DNA from: Umbelopsis ramanniana AG
Lineage: Eukaryota > Mucoromycota > Umbelopsidomycetes > Umbelopsidales > Umbelopsidaceae
Assembly: GCF_025399195.1 (NCBI RefSeq)
Contig: NW_026252137.1
Location: forward strand, 62,001 to 126,000
Direction of reading: 5' to 3'
Length of the DNA stretch: 64,000 nt
The notes under the pieces were generated by a model. It was not told the origin of the DNA. It saw only the letters and a program-made list of their open reading frames with translations, and did not search any database. Positions 22,291 through 33,392 of the stretch are shown one piece after another (position 1 is the first letter of the stretch; each line of letters opens with the position of its first letter). The position numbers and the translations under genes are program-made.

Positions 22291-24544
22291 TCATTGATAG
22301 TCCGGTTTGAGTTCAAGCAATTTCTCCTTTGGATTACCAGAATCGACATGTCGTGCAACCTTCTTCAGAAGACCGGTAATGATATCCTTATTGCGGTCCT
22401 TCTTAAGTCTTTTCCTAAACACAGACAAGAACTCCTTGGTGGTAAGACGTTTTCCGCGTAGTGCATTGACGACTTCTGCTTCGGTAATAAGATCCCCGTC
22501 AGCATCGGTAGCAGAAGGAGCGGGTGAACCGGATGGTGTTGAGTGCGGAGGAGGACTAGCTGAACCGGCAGCTTTGCGCATGCGTTTGGTCTCGCTCTCT
22601 CCATCGCTAATCTCACTAGACTGTCGTTTCTTGGCTCCATTGGTGGTGTCGGACGTAGAGCCTGGATGCGTTGGACTCAAGCTGCCTCTGTGAACAGGCG
22701 ACGACGCTCGGGAAGAAGCGGCCGATGACAGGCTTCTCTCTCGTTTGACGTTATGTAAAGACGGCGAATGAGGTCTGCCAATAGGCTTGGAGAGCGGCTT
22801 ACGGTTAGCCATTGCAAGCTTTTTCTGAGCCAGAGTAGGTTTGGTAGGCGTAGACACCTTCTTTGGCACCGCAGCTTCATTCTTCTTCTTTGTCTCTGCA
22901 TCCGATTTGTTACTATCGTCGTCGTCATCTGACGATCCCAAGTCTCCCGTCTAATTAGGTAGAACGTTAAAATTAGAACATGCAAAACTCGTGCTTCCAC
23001 ATAAATTGATATACTAACGCTAGAGGCGTATGGATCGTGATCGTCGTCACTATCGTAGACGTTGTTCTTTTCCAGGTTGCGAACGAGCTTACGCATTTGC
23101 TAAATTGATTTTGAAGGGTACACGTTTAGCCCAGATACATACATGAAAATGTCAGTAATGCAATAGATCAGCTCACTTTGCCCTCATTCGTCAAAGAAAT
23201 GTCTTTTTCATCGAAATCTTCAACAGTTTCATCGCCACCTGGCATATAGCCCTTCGTTTCCTTTTTGACTCTAGCCTATAGATGCAAATATTATTTAGTA
23301 TTTCGGCTCCAGTAGTCATCCGCCCAAAAAATCGGAAGATGAACATACTTTGACATCTTTGGTTTCGTCGTCCTCAACTTCCATCTCTGCAGCCATCTCT
23401 TCATCGTCCTGGAAGACCTCCTCAAAATCAATGTCGTCGATGTCAGAGTCATTCCCTCCACGCCGTTTACCACCACCATCATCCTCATCTTCCGATTTGA
23501 CGCTATTCATTTTTGATGTGTGAGCTTCATAGTTTCGACATCAAGGTACAGCAGGTTCAACACTAACCCAGTATTTCCACTGTCTACGGTCTTAAAGCGA
23601 TCACGTTGGCTAGGAGCCGCAGCCTCCTCAGTCTCCATATCTTCAGTCTTGGGCTTGCGTGCAGTCAACCATCTACTAGACTCCGTTTTCTGTTGCCTCT
23701 TGTACTATCATGTTCGAAATACGTTAGACATACTAAATCAATGCTTCACAATGCAGGAAAATCGGTACGGACATGTTCTTCAGCTTCATCCAACGACATA
23801 GTTTGGTAACTGATCTTTGAATTGAACTTGTACCATTTGTCTACAGGAACAACTTTAAAGCCGTTTTCCTATATGAAAAAAGTCAGACGCAAAGCACAAT
23901 CTCAAAACTAGGTTCCCCCTGATAGGGTTCCCACTTACGGCAAAGACAAACAACATGTAGTCTGACTTTTGGCCGCCTTCAAGCGTTCCAACAAAGGCGT
24001 TCTGATTATCAAAATCTTCCAAGACCCATGGTTTCTGCTCTTCTTCTCGTAACTTTCGAGTATCTTCTTTAGCAAGGAAAATCTGTCGGGTACGTTTCTT
24101 AAATAACATTTGCTTATTGCGAGTTGCGCCTCCCATGGGAGCAATCAGACTTGTATCAGCGCCCGTCTTTGGCCCACGACTAGGTTCCTCATTAACCGTT
24201 TCAGAGGTGCCAGCAATCGGTTCGGGATTAGGCTGAGGTGGCGGAGCATGAGGATCTTTACGTTGCAACTTTAATGGTGGCGTGAAGTTTTCAAGCATGA
24301 CCGGCTTAATTGATTTAAAGTTCATAATGTTGTGTGCTTCTCCTTTGCTAGAGGACATTAGTGGAAAATCCTGTGAAGTGAGTGGAGGAAGTGAGTGTGC
24401 TTGTGATCCAGCTTGTCCATTGAGCTTGTTTCCCATGCCAGGTGGGTGCCGAGCTAGTGGTCGTCCCGGAACTCCACGTCCTCTTCCCATAGGTCTAGGA
24501 GAGCCGCCGCGGTTGACATTGTTTGTACGATAGATACTCGACAT
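22291..24544 (-). CDS. TFG1: Transcription initiation factor IIF, alpha subunit (RAP74/Tfg1)
   Basis: Seven exons (24544-23939, 23868-23773, 23704-23568, 23502-23349, 23275-23177, 23099-23019, 22950-22291) give 610 aa. The N-terminal dimerisation region includes MLFKKRTRQIFLAKED, PWVLEDFD and the strand VPVDKWYKFNSK that matches the RAP74 triple-barrel half. A long acidic/Lys-rich linker holds repeated Asp/Ser blocks. The last about 75 residues (ITEAEVVNALRGKRLTTKEF onward) are the RAP74 winged helix, which contacts the Pol II CTD phosphatase Fcp1 and TFIIB. Intron 2 seems to use an unusual donor, GTCCGT, chosen because it restores the EEAEExW-like helix. The ORF continues upstream of 24544 without an ATG, so a 5' UTR intron is possible. 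Confidence 0.9.
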
Positions 24545-24973
24545 GTCAACTTGGTTTGTATGGAATGGAGACGAAACACTGCTGCTCTGCTGCAAATATC
24601 CTGCACTCTGAGCTTTTAGCTCATTACCTGTTTTATTGACATCATCACATTTACATGATAAATTTAATGGATGCCGACAATATTCGATATACTGATAACA
24701 AACGTGAAAAGGGAGAGATATCTACTAAAAACTACAATGATTTGAAATATGTCTCCAAATATAATAGCTTGTACAAATAGCCAATATTCTTAGAGAGAAG
24801 TTCCCTCCCGTTTATCACAATTTCGTTGCAACCCTTTATACTGCACCAACTGGCTACGTCAACATAATCATTATCTGTTTAACACTCCACAAATGCAAAA
24901 AAGGTTTCTGTGAGAAAATTACGTTTCCAACCACAGCGCAGTTCTAGAGCTGTCATAAACTGTACCTTTAAGC
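24545..24973. other. Divergent promoter, TFIIF-alpha / unknown 856-aa gene
   Basis: About 430 bp shared by two divergent genes. A possible TFIIF 5' UTR intron (donor gtaatg, acceptor gtgcag on the minus strand, about 24627-24601) lies here. Confidence 0.5.
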
Positions 24974-27900
24974 ATGGACCTTCCAACATGGCAGAAAAAT
25001 GCTATCGACATTAGACTAAACCGAGAACAAGACGAGAACCTTGGGGACCTATCGATAGCAAAAACAGATACTGTGAAAAATGAACCGACAATCGGATTTG
25101 GACAAGCCATGTATACGTTATTGGAGGCGAACAACCAAACCTGGCGCACCACGTTTATGCACCTACGGCAAGGAGTCGAGTTAAAAGGCAGGCACTGATA
25201 AGAACTTTTCAGACATATAATTGACTCTAATATTTTATTTATATTAGGCTATTTTGAAAGCGCAATAGTAGCTATCGACCAACATATTGCTAATGATAGC
25301 TCCGCGCATCAAGATCTCCTGGACTCTCTAGTGGATAAGGTAGAGTTTGATTGCGCAAGAATAACATCTTATAGATATCAAGTAAATTAAAATTCTGTGT
25401 TTAGGTTCTTATGACAAAGAATCATCACCACAATTCAGCATGTAACATCGCGCAATACTTGATATTGTATTCGGAGAGCAAGTCAGCCTTTTGCGATATG
25501 TTGCAACAGCAATTGATGTCGGATAACTTGAGAACCAAGCTAGCTATTCTTCGAATGATAGCTTACATTACAGAAGATTGGAAGAATACAGCTGATACGC
25601 AATTGGCAAACGTGCAGTACACTCAGGCGGAGGTCGGCACTGTAAAGCAATTTGTATCCTCGTGCGTTTTGATTGCGTCCTCAAGGTTAGTCTCAGACGA
25701 TCGAAGCTGACCACTTGATATCCCATATTGAAGCTCGTCAACTGAAATATTGTCTCAGTCCCATTTCGACACAGCTTTCAGTTCTCGCTAGCGACTTAGT
25801 GCTTGTTATATCACGATATATCTTGAATTTCATGGCACGTCCACCCTCTGAACCAAGTCCAGTTAGTGGCGGGAAGATACAAATTATCGAAATCCAACAA
25901 AGCGGCTCACAAGAATACAAAGATACAGCTGAACTTTTGGAAAAGATGACAACACTCTTACAGACAATGGAAAAAGTAAGCAATGGAAAAAAAAAATGTG
26001 AAGCCATGGCCACTAATGGAACAGTACTGATGATACCATTTTAGTGGCTAGATGTCTCAGAATTCTTGATCAACCTTGCTTGGCGGGAGATACAATTGTT
26101 CTTGAAAGTGGCAAGGAACCACCTCGTGTCAGGAGACGTTAATGCACAATTACTGGACAAATTATCCAAGTTTTGGGATGTCATTTCGCGTGCTTTATCC
26201 TCAAAGTATATTCGATCCAAACCAAAATTAATGATCAAGACTTTGAAATCTCCAAATGATTTAAAGGTTAGTTTACTTACCTTGAAACACAAAATACTTT
26301 GAGCTTTACTAAAGTCGAATCACTATACAGCCTGAAGAAAAGCCGGTGTGGCTACTCAGTACAGTGTGCACAACACTCATCATCAATGGCAACAGATATC
26401 GATTGTTTGTTCCTAATAACGAGACGGATGTTGAATCGACACAAAAGCTGGATACAGAACTGCTGGACCATTCTGCTCAACTAGTACAGGACTACCTAGA
26501 TGTCTTCGACGTTCTTCCCGGCTTTGACAAAGTCGGACACAACCTGCGCATGGCATTACACTGTCTTCGGGGTGATAACATAGAATCTGATGACCTCATC
26601 CCGTATCAACTCGAGATGCTACAACTATACCCAGAAGATATGAACCAGTATATCAACTATAGATTTCCAAACAAATTGATAGAAGGAATTTTCCAACAAC
26701 TCGACAAAACATCCCTTGAATACAATGTCTGCAGCAAAGTGCTAGAAGGCGCCACTCCCAATTCAGACTACCCAACCTTAATTAAACATATATGCACGTA
26801 CATTGGCCATACTGATAGCCAGATCAATCAACTTGCCCAAGATTGTATTGCGATGGTCTTGCAAAGGGAAGAAAATTGCGAGGAATCTCTATTCATTTTC
26901 ATCGAATGCATGCGGTAAGCTTACGCTGGTGTGAATATGTCAATCAACCTTTTATTATTTCTGTACTGACGCTATGAACCGGTCTAGTAACGTAGCAAAC
27001 GGACATGTGGAAATCAGGCAAGTGGCGAACCAGCAATTATCACCTGCTAATCTCTTGTCTGGCGGTGGTCTACCAAACAATACCAATGCAGCAGGTACAG
27101 GCATTACGCGCACTCAAACTGCCTCCTTTACATATATCCTTGCCCGTTTCCTCTCGCATCTAACCAAGCCTATTTACAGGAGGAGCAGTCGAGAAACTGA
27201 ACCAGATGATGCTCGTTGTTAAGGAATGGGCAGAGAAGGTAAATAGTCGTACTCGTCATGTTGAATACGATTTTTTTCTGTTAACAGCGATCAATTCAAG
27301 GCAACAAAGAACAGTTGGGAACGCGTGATTCCAATGCTGACAACCAAAACCTATGCCTGTCGCAAAGACCAAACTTATACCACTGTTTGGAAAACGATTT
27401 CGGCGGCTATCAGCGCAGATCCTGATCTCGTTCGAATTGTTACGTCTTGTTGTGTGGATATTATGGAGCAGCAACCGAGGTATGCACAGTCCTTGTTATT
27501 GCTAGTCATCTTTTCATGAAATAAGAGTTCTTATGCTTCCTTATCCTTCGTGTTAGATTGACAGAGGAAATGATTAATGACCCTACAGATGAAGGAGCTT
27601 TGGCTGTTCAAGACTTGACGTTTGCTCGACTATGCCCGCTTTTGATCCTTTTGGTAAGGTCCAGGCCCTGTTGATATGATGGCGATACATCTTTTTAATG
27701 TATATTAATATTATACAACCAGTCACTGCCGGAGACAGCATTTTCAAGTATTGTAGCGGACGTAGATGTCCAAGAAGCGGGAGACTACTGGATGGAAGCA
27801 TCTACTGAACAGCAGCCCCTCGATACAGACAAGAGCTTGTCCATGCGGCTACTGCAAGCTCTGTTGATCAGGTATGCAAAAGTACTCATGCACGAAAGCT

Positions 27901-28396
27901 AAAGTTACTCTTTATTCACCCTTCTACGCATTTTTTCCTTAGAGCTGAACACATTATGGAGATCCAATATATCCGTCCGGTAGCTTTGACGGTGCTGGCA
28001 GGGCTGTTTGGATCCCAAGGTAGATTCCTGAAGCTATGTACCATCAAGCTTCAAAAGTTGTTGGATCAATGGCGAGATTACCATGTTGTCATCAAATACT
28101 GGATCTACTCGTTTTGCGTATGGGCCAAGGGACCGTGGACAAGAACACTGTCGAATGACGATGCTTTCCTACTAAGTCAATTGAAGGATACTTGCTTGGA
28201 TACCATATCCCACTGGCACGATATCCCCGGCAATGGTGAGTTAAAGTGGCCACCCAATGTTTGATATTGTCAATAGTTTCATAATCACTTTATTCATATG
28301 ATATTCATATCTTTTGTAGATGAATTTCAGAAGTTAAAGATGGGAGCTGCCGAAGCAACAGCACTAGCAGACGGCATACTGGTTTCCTTACGCTGA
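24974..28396 (+). CDS. Large helical (HEAT/ARM-like?) protein of unknown function
   Basis: Thirteen exons: 24974-25187, 25248-25339, 25405-25685, 25759-25975, 26045-26266, 26331-26914, 26988-27094, 27180-27238, 27301-27479, 27557-27653, 27723-27871, 27943-28235 and 28320-28396. The sum, 2571 nt, gives 856 aa with every phase consistent. The sequence is almost entirely alpha-helical with spaced Leu/Ile pairs (for example FLINLAWREIQLFLKVARNH, LRMALHCLRGDN, MRLLQALLIRAEHIM), suggesting an alpha-solenoid scaffold. No enzyme motif, signal peptide or membrane segment is seen. I do not recognise the family. Intron 1 appears to use a GC donor (GCAGGC), the only option that keeps frame. A short Gln/Asn/Gly-rich linker lies near exon 7. 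Confidence 0.8.
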
Positions 28397-28451
28397 ATTG
28401 ACACTAATTTTCATTAAGCTTATGGCCACCTTTTCCCTCTGGTCAATCCAC
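28397..28451. other. Very short convergent spacer (55 bp)
   Basis: Only 55 bp separate the stop codons of the unknown helical gene and macro-domain gene A, so their 3' UTRs almost certainly overlap as antisense. Confidence 0.6.
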
Positions 28452-29808
28452 TCACTCGTCATCATCAGGAAAATAGGATGAAAAGAGCGCTAACGGAAAC
28501 AGATGTAAATTTCATTGAGCCATTTTAGTCCGGGATTGTAACAATAGCTTACTGTTGTAAATAGCTTCATCATCACGAGTGTGAAAACAAAATATAATCT
28601 TGTCAAACTGCAGAAAAGTTAGTGCCATGATGATATTGATTCTGGCAACGTATATCCAAATGCATTTCTACTTACGGGATTTTTCTGTTCTGCCGACTTA
28701 TCGACGAGATAGTCTTTCACAGCAGACATTGCAACGTGTGCTGCCTTTTGCTTATCATACCCGTAGACTCCTGTCGAGATACAAGGGAATGCCACGGTGC
28801 GACAATCATTCTCTTCTGCCACCATCAGCGATCGAACATAACAACTTCGCAACTTGTCAGGAAGCTCTCGTTGCGGCCCGACTGTATGGATGACGTACTT
28901 TGCTGGAAGATTATATCCTAAAGCGAATGGTTAGCGGTTGTGGCCGTCCTTGATACAATGGATTGACGTACCCGGTGTTATTTTGGCATCCTAGCGCGCC
29001 CATGAAGTTGGAAGGTTAGAACTATGGTTAATAGTATGCTTGATATGCAAAGTTTCACTTACGCCAGTATCGCAGCCGTGTAATTTTTGACATTCTTTTA
29101 GCAGTTGTGGTCCTGCAGCTCTACCAATGACATGAGTTCCTGATTGCGATCTTGCAGATCACAATGTTCGAGCCTTACCGGTGAATCGCGCCGTCGACTT
29201 CATTTCAAGCAAACATGTTAGTCAAACGAATACTGAACACGTAGTAACTCGAGCCCTCTCCCCGCAGAGCCAAACGCCATTGATTGTTTACAAACCTCCA
29301 CCTCCGCCAGCCAGAGCACTGTTGGCTGCGTTAACTGAACAGCCCACACATGTTGTGTTAATAAAAAAGCCATAATGTAAATATCCTTCAAGTCTATCAG
29401 CACCTACCAATCGCATCCACATTGAGGGTGGTAATATCGGTTTTCCTACAATTTATATCAGAACCACAGTTCAGTGTAATTCAATGGCCGAGTTCTGATC
29501 TAAAACTCAAGCTAATACCTACAGCAGTAGTACTTTCTCAGCAAGCTTTTTCCTGGCTATTTGCATAGTGTTGAAGAATGAATTCAAGCAAGACGGGTAG
29601 ATACCAAGTGGAAGAAAGGAAGAGGTTTTAAATTGGGTGTGAATCCCGAACCGATGTTTTTTAAGACGCCGCACAAGAGGAAAAAGTGAGGTCAAAATTG
29701 CACACATTTTTGCCCCGCGTAACCAGTCCCAACATACCTCTTAAATTTGACCTTTATTTCGTTGTTTGTACAGACAATGAACGGCTGATAAGCCCTCATC
29801 TTCCCCAT
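28452..29808 (-). CDS. Macro-domain protein A (canonical ADP-ribose hydrolase type)
   Basis: Nine exons (29808-29738, 29445-29408, 29334-29296, 29197-29179, 29120-29063, 28990-28972, 28917-28676, 28607-28553, 28489-28452) give 192 aa. Two exons are just 19 nt. The protein is essentially a single macro domain: TDITTLNVDAIVNAANSAL, GGGGVDGAIHRAAGP, DAKITPGYNLPAKYVIHTVG and FPCISTGVYGY. These are the intact MacroD/YmdB loops, including the Asn of NAAN and Asp of VDGAIH, so it likely removes mono-ADP-ribose from proteins or hydrolyses O-acetyl-ADP-ribose. The first exon starts at ATG 29808; the 290-bp first intron could hide an additional tiny exon. It sits 42 bp downstream of its paralog B. Confidence 0.87.
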
Positions 29809-29850
29809 AACTTTCCAAAATAAACACCACTATTTATAATGCCAGAAGCA

Positions 29851-31276
29851 TTAATCATTTTTTGGCTGCCTCATATGGCGGTTTCTTTGATTAACATCAG
29901 TGGCATCATCTGGTTTTTGAAAACCATTATTCCTGTAGCCTACAGGTGCCACTTGACCAGGGTAATGTTGTTGCCTTGGCACATAGTTGGACTCACGATT
30001 GTTGTAGTATCCTTGACCGCCATTAGTTGCATCATCTGGTTTTTGAGGACCATTATTCTTACGGTCGCTATGTGCCGCTTGAGTAGGGTGATTCTGCTGT
30101 CTCGGCACATTGTTGAAGTATTTTTGACCACCATTTGTCATATCAACTGGGTTTTGAAGACGAGTATCCTTGTGGCCCATAGGTGCCAACTGATCAGGGT
30201 GGTTCGGTTGCCCTGCCACATAATTGGGCCCAAAATTGAAGTACATCGGAATAAGCCCTATCAGATTGTACTCGTAAATAATAGAAAACAATACGAATAT
30301 CAATATTTCATCCTACTAACGCTTATAAATCTCTTCATATTTGCCAGAATGAACACAAAAGACAATGTTTGCGAACTTATAACACGTTAAATTGATGTCT
30401 TGAATTGCTGATATCGTTCCCCACCACTGCCTTTCCCTTACCGGTACCTTGCCTTGTTTTCTCTTATCCATGAGGTAATCCCTTACTGCCTCCAATGCTA
30501 TCATGGCTGCTTCCTCCCTGTGTGAGTTATACTTGTGACCTCGCCCTGTTGCAATACATGGAAAGATGATAGAAATGCAGCCATGTTCTTCTGCTAGACT
30601 CAGCGACTTGGTGTAGCAATGCCTCAGCTTTCCTCGGTCGAGGTCATTTGGACCAACGGCATGTATTACATATTTTGAGAGATTGTACCCTGTTTTTAAC
30701 AAAAATTTTTAGAAGCAATTTTACCAATACGAGTTTTATACTACGTACCTTTGGTGATCTTGGCGTTCTGTGCTCTCGTACAGCGTGAGAAACTTAAATA
30801 ATTTACAACATTTTCACTACAATTTACAACACTTGCTTACGCCTATTTCGCAACCGCCTAGCCTTTGGCATGCTTGTAATAACTTGGGTCCAGCAACTCT
30901 GAGAGGATATGAATATAACTGAAGATCCGTTTTACCTATACGCATTTACTTACTTATGAATTTCTTTACTGACTACATGAAAAAATGTCATGTTATCAGT
31001 TGTTCGAGACATTCTCAAAAAGTCCTTTTTCCGATGTCTATTTCTTTTTATCCATGAACAAAAAAACTCACCTCCATAATTGCCATCTAGGTTTCTGTTG
31101 CATGCATTGACTGTATAATATTGTTAAATCAAATATCTTCTGTGATATAATGAGATATTACGAAAGTATTCAATACCAATGGCATCATACGCATGGTAGG
31201 TGATGTCTTCCTTTCTGTAGTTCAAATGATGTGTTATTTTCTTCAGCAGTGTTCGACAGTGACATAGCAAATCCAT
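29851..31276 (-). CDS. Macro-domain protein B (diverged loops) with Q/N/P repeat tail
   Basis: Eight exons (31276-31177, 31110-31072, 30972-30954, 30898-30841, 30767-30749, 30689-30442, 30375-30321, 30257-29851) give 314 aa. Exons 2-5 and 7 have the same lengths and phases (39, 19, 58, 19, 55 nt) as those of gene A, showing tandem duplication. The macro fold is clear (DITYHAYDAIVNACN, KVAGPKLLQACQRLG, NAKITKGYNLSKYVIHAVG). The loops differ, however: GGGGVDGAIHR is replaced by GNYGGVSKEIHK, and STGVYGY by ATGRGHKYNSH. The catalytic Asp is thus Ser. The last exon adds about 135 residues made of three Q/N/P/G-rich repeats. It may be an ADP-ribose reader rather than an eraser. Confidence 0.82.
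29870..30225 (-). repeat. Three about 120-bp tandem repeats coding the tail of macro protein B
   Basis: Three in-frame imperfect units start near 30225, 30115 and 29988 on the minus strand. Each encodes a pattern N-[YN]-V-x-x-Q-x-x-[HY]-P-x-Q-x-A-P-x-G, then [NTR]-x-x-x-Q-[NK]-P-[VD]-D. Units 2 and 3 are closest in sequence; unit 1 has diverged most. Confidence 0.75.
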
Positions 31277-31715
31277 ACACTATATCTACTCTACAGTCAA
31301 ATGAAACCATGTTACAGTGTGAAAGATTTGTTTGAGAGAAATTGGCGATACGTGGAGGGAAGTAGAGGCGACACGGCGCAGCGCCTTTATAGTGTTTTGC
31401 CTGGGAAATCTTTGAGGTTTGAAATGCTTTGTACGTAGGCTGCGCAAAGAGGTTCCGTAGCAAACAAAGCGCAAACAATCTCACAATTTGTTACACCAGA
31501 ACGATGGTTGTTCATGGGGGACTTTTCTATTCGACTTTATGCGCAGAAACAGGCAGTATCACGTTTTGAAAAGCAAACCTTTCACTGACAGCCACGAACA
31601 AAATCGTGACCTGGCCACGTGAATGCCTTTCGGCAGCCTACATAGCATTGGATTTTACAGTAGAGCTATTGTTTCATTGCTTTGTCTTTCTCCATTGACG
31701 AACAACATTTCCCAA
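31277..31715. other. Divergent promoter, macro gene B / REEP gene
   Basis: About 440 bp between divergent starts. A CACGTG E-box occurs at about 31616-31621. No other gene is supported. Confidence 0.5.
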
Positions 31716-32801
31716 ATGCTACCGACATTTCTTTACTTCATATTGAAAACGCTGCTATTACAATTATATCCAGCTTATATTTCATACAAGGCCATAAAAT
31801 CCAGTAGCAACTATCAGCAGCTGGCTCCGCTGCTTATGTATTGGATAGTCACTGCAACCTTTCTAGTTGCAGAGTATGTCAGCGATATTGTGTTGTTTTG
31901 GTAAGCTTGGCATACTATCGTAGCAGTTCTTTCGTCCAATTTCTGAGTCCAAAGTTGTAGGTTTCCCTTTTACAACGACATCAAAGCATTATTGGTCATA
32001 TGGTTTATCTTGCCGCAGACACAGGTAATACAGGACCCCGTTGTAAATAGCAAGTGCAGGCTTAAAACTAACTATGGTGTCACAGGGCTCGGTTATCATT
32101 TACCAGCAGGCTATTCAACCATTTCTAGCCCAGCATGAATCACGCATCGATAGAGCTTTATTAGATCTTCAGAAGCAAGCTCGGCGCACAGGCCTTGAGT
32201 ATGGCAAGCGGGGAATCGCTATTTTGAACAGCGCTCTAGGAGACTTGTTAGTCAAGGTAAGCCAAGCGGCCCTCGATGGATTGTCATCCATTCATTCGTT
32301 CACTGGTTGACCCATCTTTGTTTGTATACCATTTTCCACTAGCTGCGTGCTATGATACTTTCGGCTGGACCAGAATCAGCAACACCTGCTCCTCCACCAC
32401 AAACAAGTGCTTTTTCAAAGTTGCCTTCCTTTGATATCGCTTCTCTCACACCATTCGCAGTCTTTTCTTCGCTTATCAGAGACCCTAATAGTCCAGTCAA
32501 AGATGATCCTTTTTTCATTCACCCAGCAAGTCTGGGAGCACCTCCCAAAGACCAAACCGAACTAAGATCACAGAGGGATCACCTGGAAAAGATGATGAAA
32601 GATTTGGATGCTTTGGAGCCAACATTACTGGAAAGAACAGAGAGCTTTGACTCCATAGCATCGTACGAATCAGCCAAAAAGGTCACTCCATCAACCAGCT
32701 TATCTGAAGCATCTGCGGCAGGCTGGTCCGGTTATTTCAGTGGTTGGTGGCCGACGCCAAAGGAACAAACGGAACCAAGTATTAAAAGCAAGGATGAATG
32801 A
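31716..32801 (+). CDS. REEP/TB2-DP1-HVA22 family ER-shaping protein
   Basis: Exons 31716-31900, 31961-32024, 32086-32256 and 32343-32801 give 292 aa. The TB2/DP1 core is clear: LLLQLYPAYISYKAIKS, then two hairpin membrane segments (LMYWIVTATFLVAEYVSDIV and KALLVIWFILPQTQGSVIIY), then the amphipathic QPFLAQHESRIDRALLDLQ. The arrangement matches REEP1-4 rather than the shorter Yop1/REEP5 class because it starts directly at the hairpin. Such proteins curve ER tubules and some link ER to microtubules. The C-terminal about 145 residues are Ser/Pro-rich with an acidic helix (LEKMMKDLDALEPTLLE). ATG 31716 is preferred over the in-frame ATG at 31623 since the family starts just before the hairpin. 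Confidence 0.92.
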
Positions 32802-33392
32802 TTACAATCATCATATGTATAGAACCCCGAACCCTTTACTATCAACGGTCAACTCTCTGATTTGTATTCTGGTCTTTTGCCTATTGTAATGTAATTGCCT
32901 CGTAACCTCCTTTTTCAAGCCTTCCTTTGCCGTCCAATGATCGCTTGACCGCCGCTATTATCCAAGCCAACTAAATCTTCCTATCTAAATACGGAAAATT
33001 TGCGGGTGACAAAATGGAGATCAAACCTTGTTACTTCTTGGTTGCTATTGCAACACTCATGATTATTGTTTGTGGATCAGACATAGACAACCAGCTTTCA
33101 TATGCCTTCTGCAATAAATGTATAGCGACCAACATATGTTTCTTCTTCATGACTCCATGCACAGCTTCCCATGTGCTTCGTTTGCAACCTTGTATTGTTT
33201 AATCCTGCCGTGCCGTTGGTGAGTGTTCATCCAACCCTTGGTCCATTCTATAATCCTTGGCTAGATGCGCCAAAATGATAGTTTCGAGATTGATTCAAAA
33301 CAGTATTGCCTGGGAATTCTCACTTTATTTTCTAATCTCCTTTACCCAACTTGCTATTGAACTCTCTTCTTCCTGGCACTGCCAAAGCTTGT
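32802..33392. other. Intergenic, REEP / AVT transporter; one small ORF
   Basis: It contains the small secreted-looking ORF listed separately (33014-33202), and otherwise only UTR/promoter sequence. Confidence 0.5.
33014..33202 (+). CDS. Candidate small secreted Cys-containing peptide
   Basis: An uninterrupted 62-codon ORF has a good start context (ACAAAATGG). It opens with a signal-peptide-like segment (KPCYFLVAIATLMIIVCG) and then has seven further Cys, including CNKC. No family is recognised, and it lies in the promoter of the amino-acid transporter, so it may be chance. Confidence 0.3.
   Translation: MEIKPCYFLVAIATLMIIVCGSDIDNQLSYAFCNKCIATNICFFFMTPCTASHVLRLQPCIV

Noticed and set aside
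27288-27300. Alternative exon start after ttaacag in the helical gene
   Set aside because: It would shift the frame to an early stop; the acceptor 13 nt downstream (attcaag) keeps the long frame.
29839-30390. 183-codon hydrophobic plus-strand ORF over macro gene B tail
   Set aside because: It is the antisense of the Q/N/P repeats; its regular Ile/Val repeats mirror the real tail and the minus-strand exon is in phase with the macro domain.
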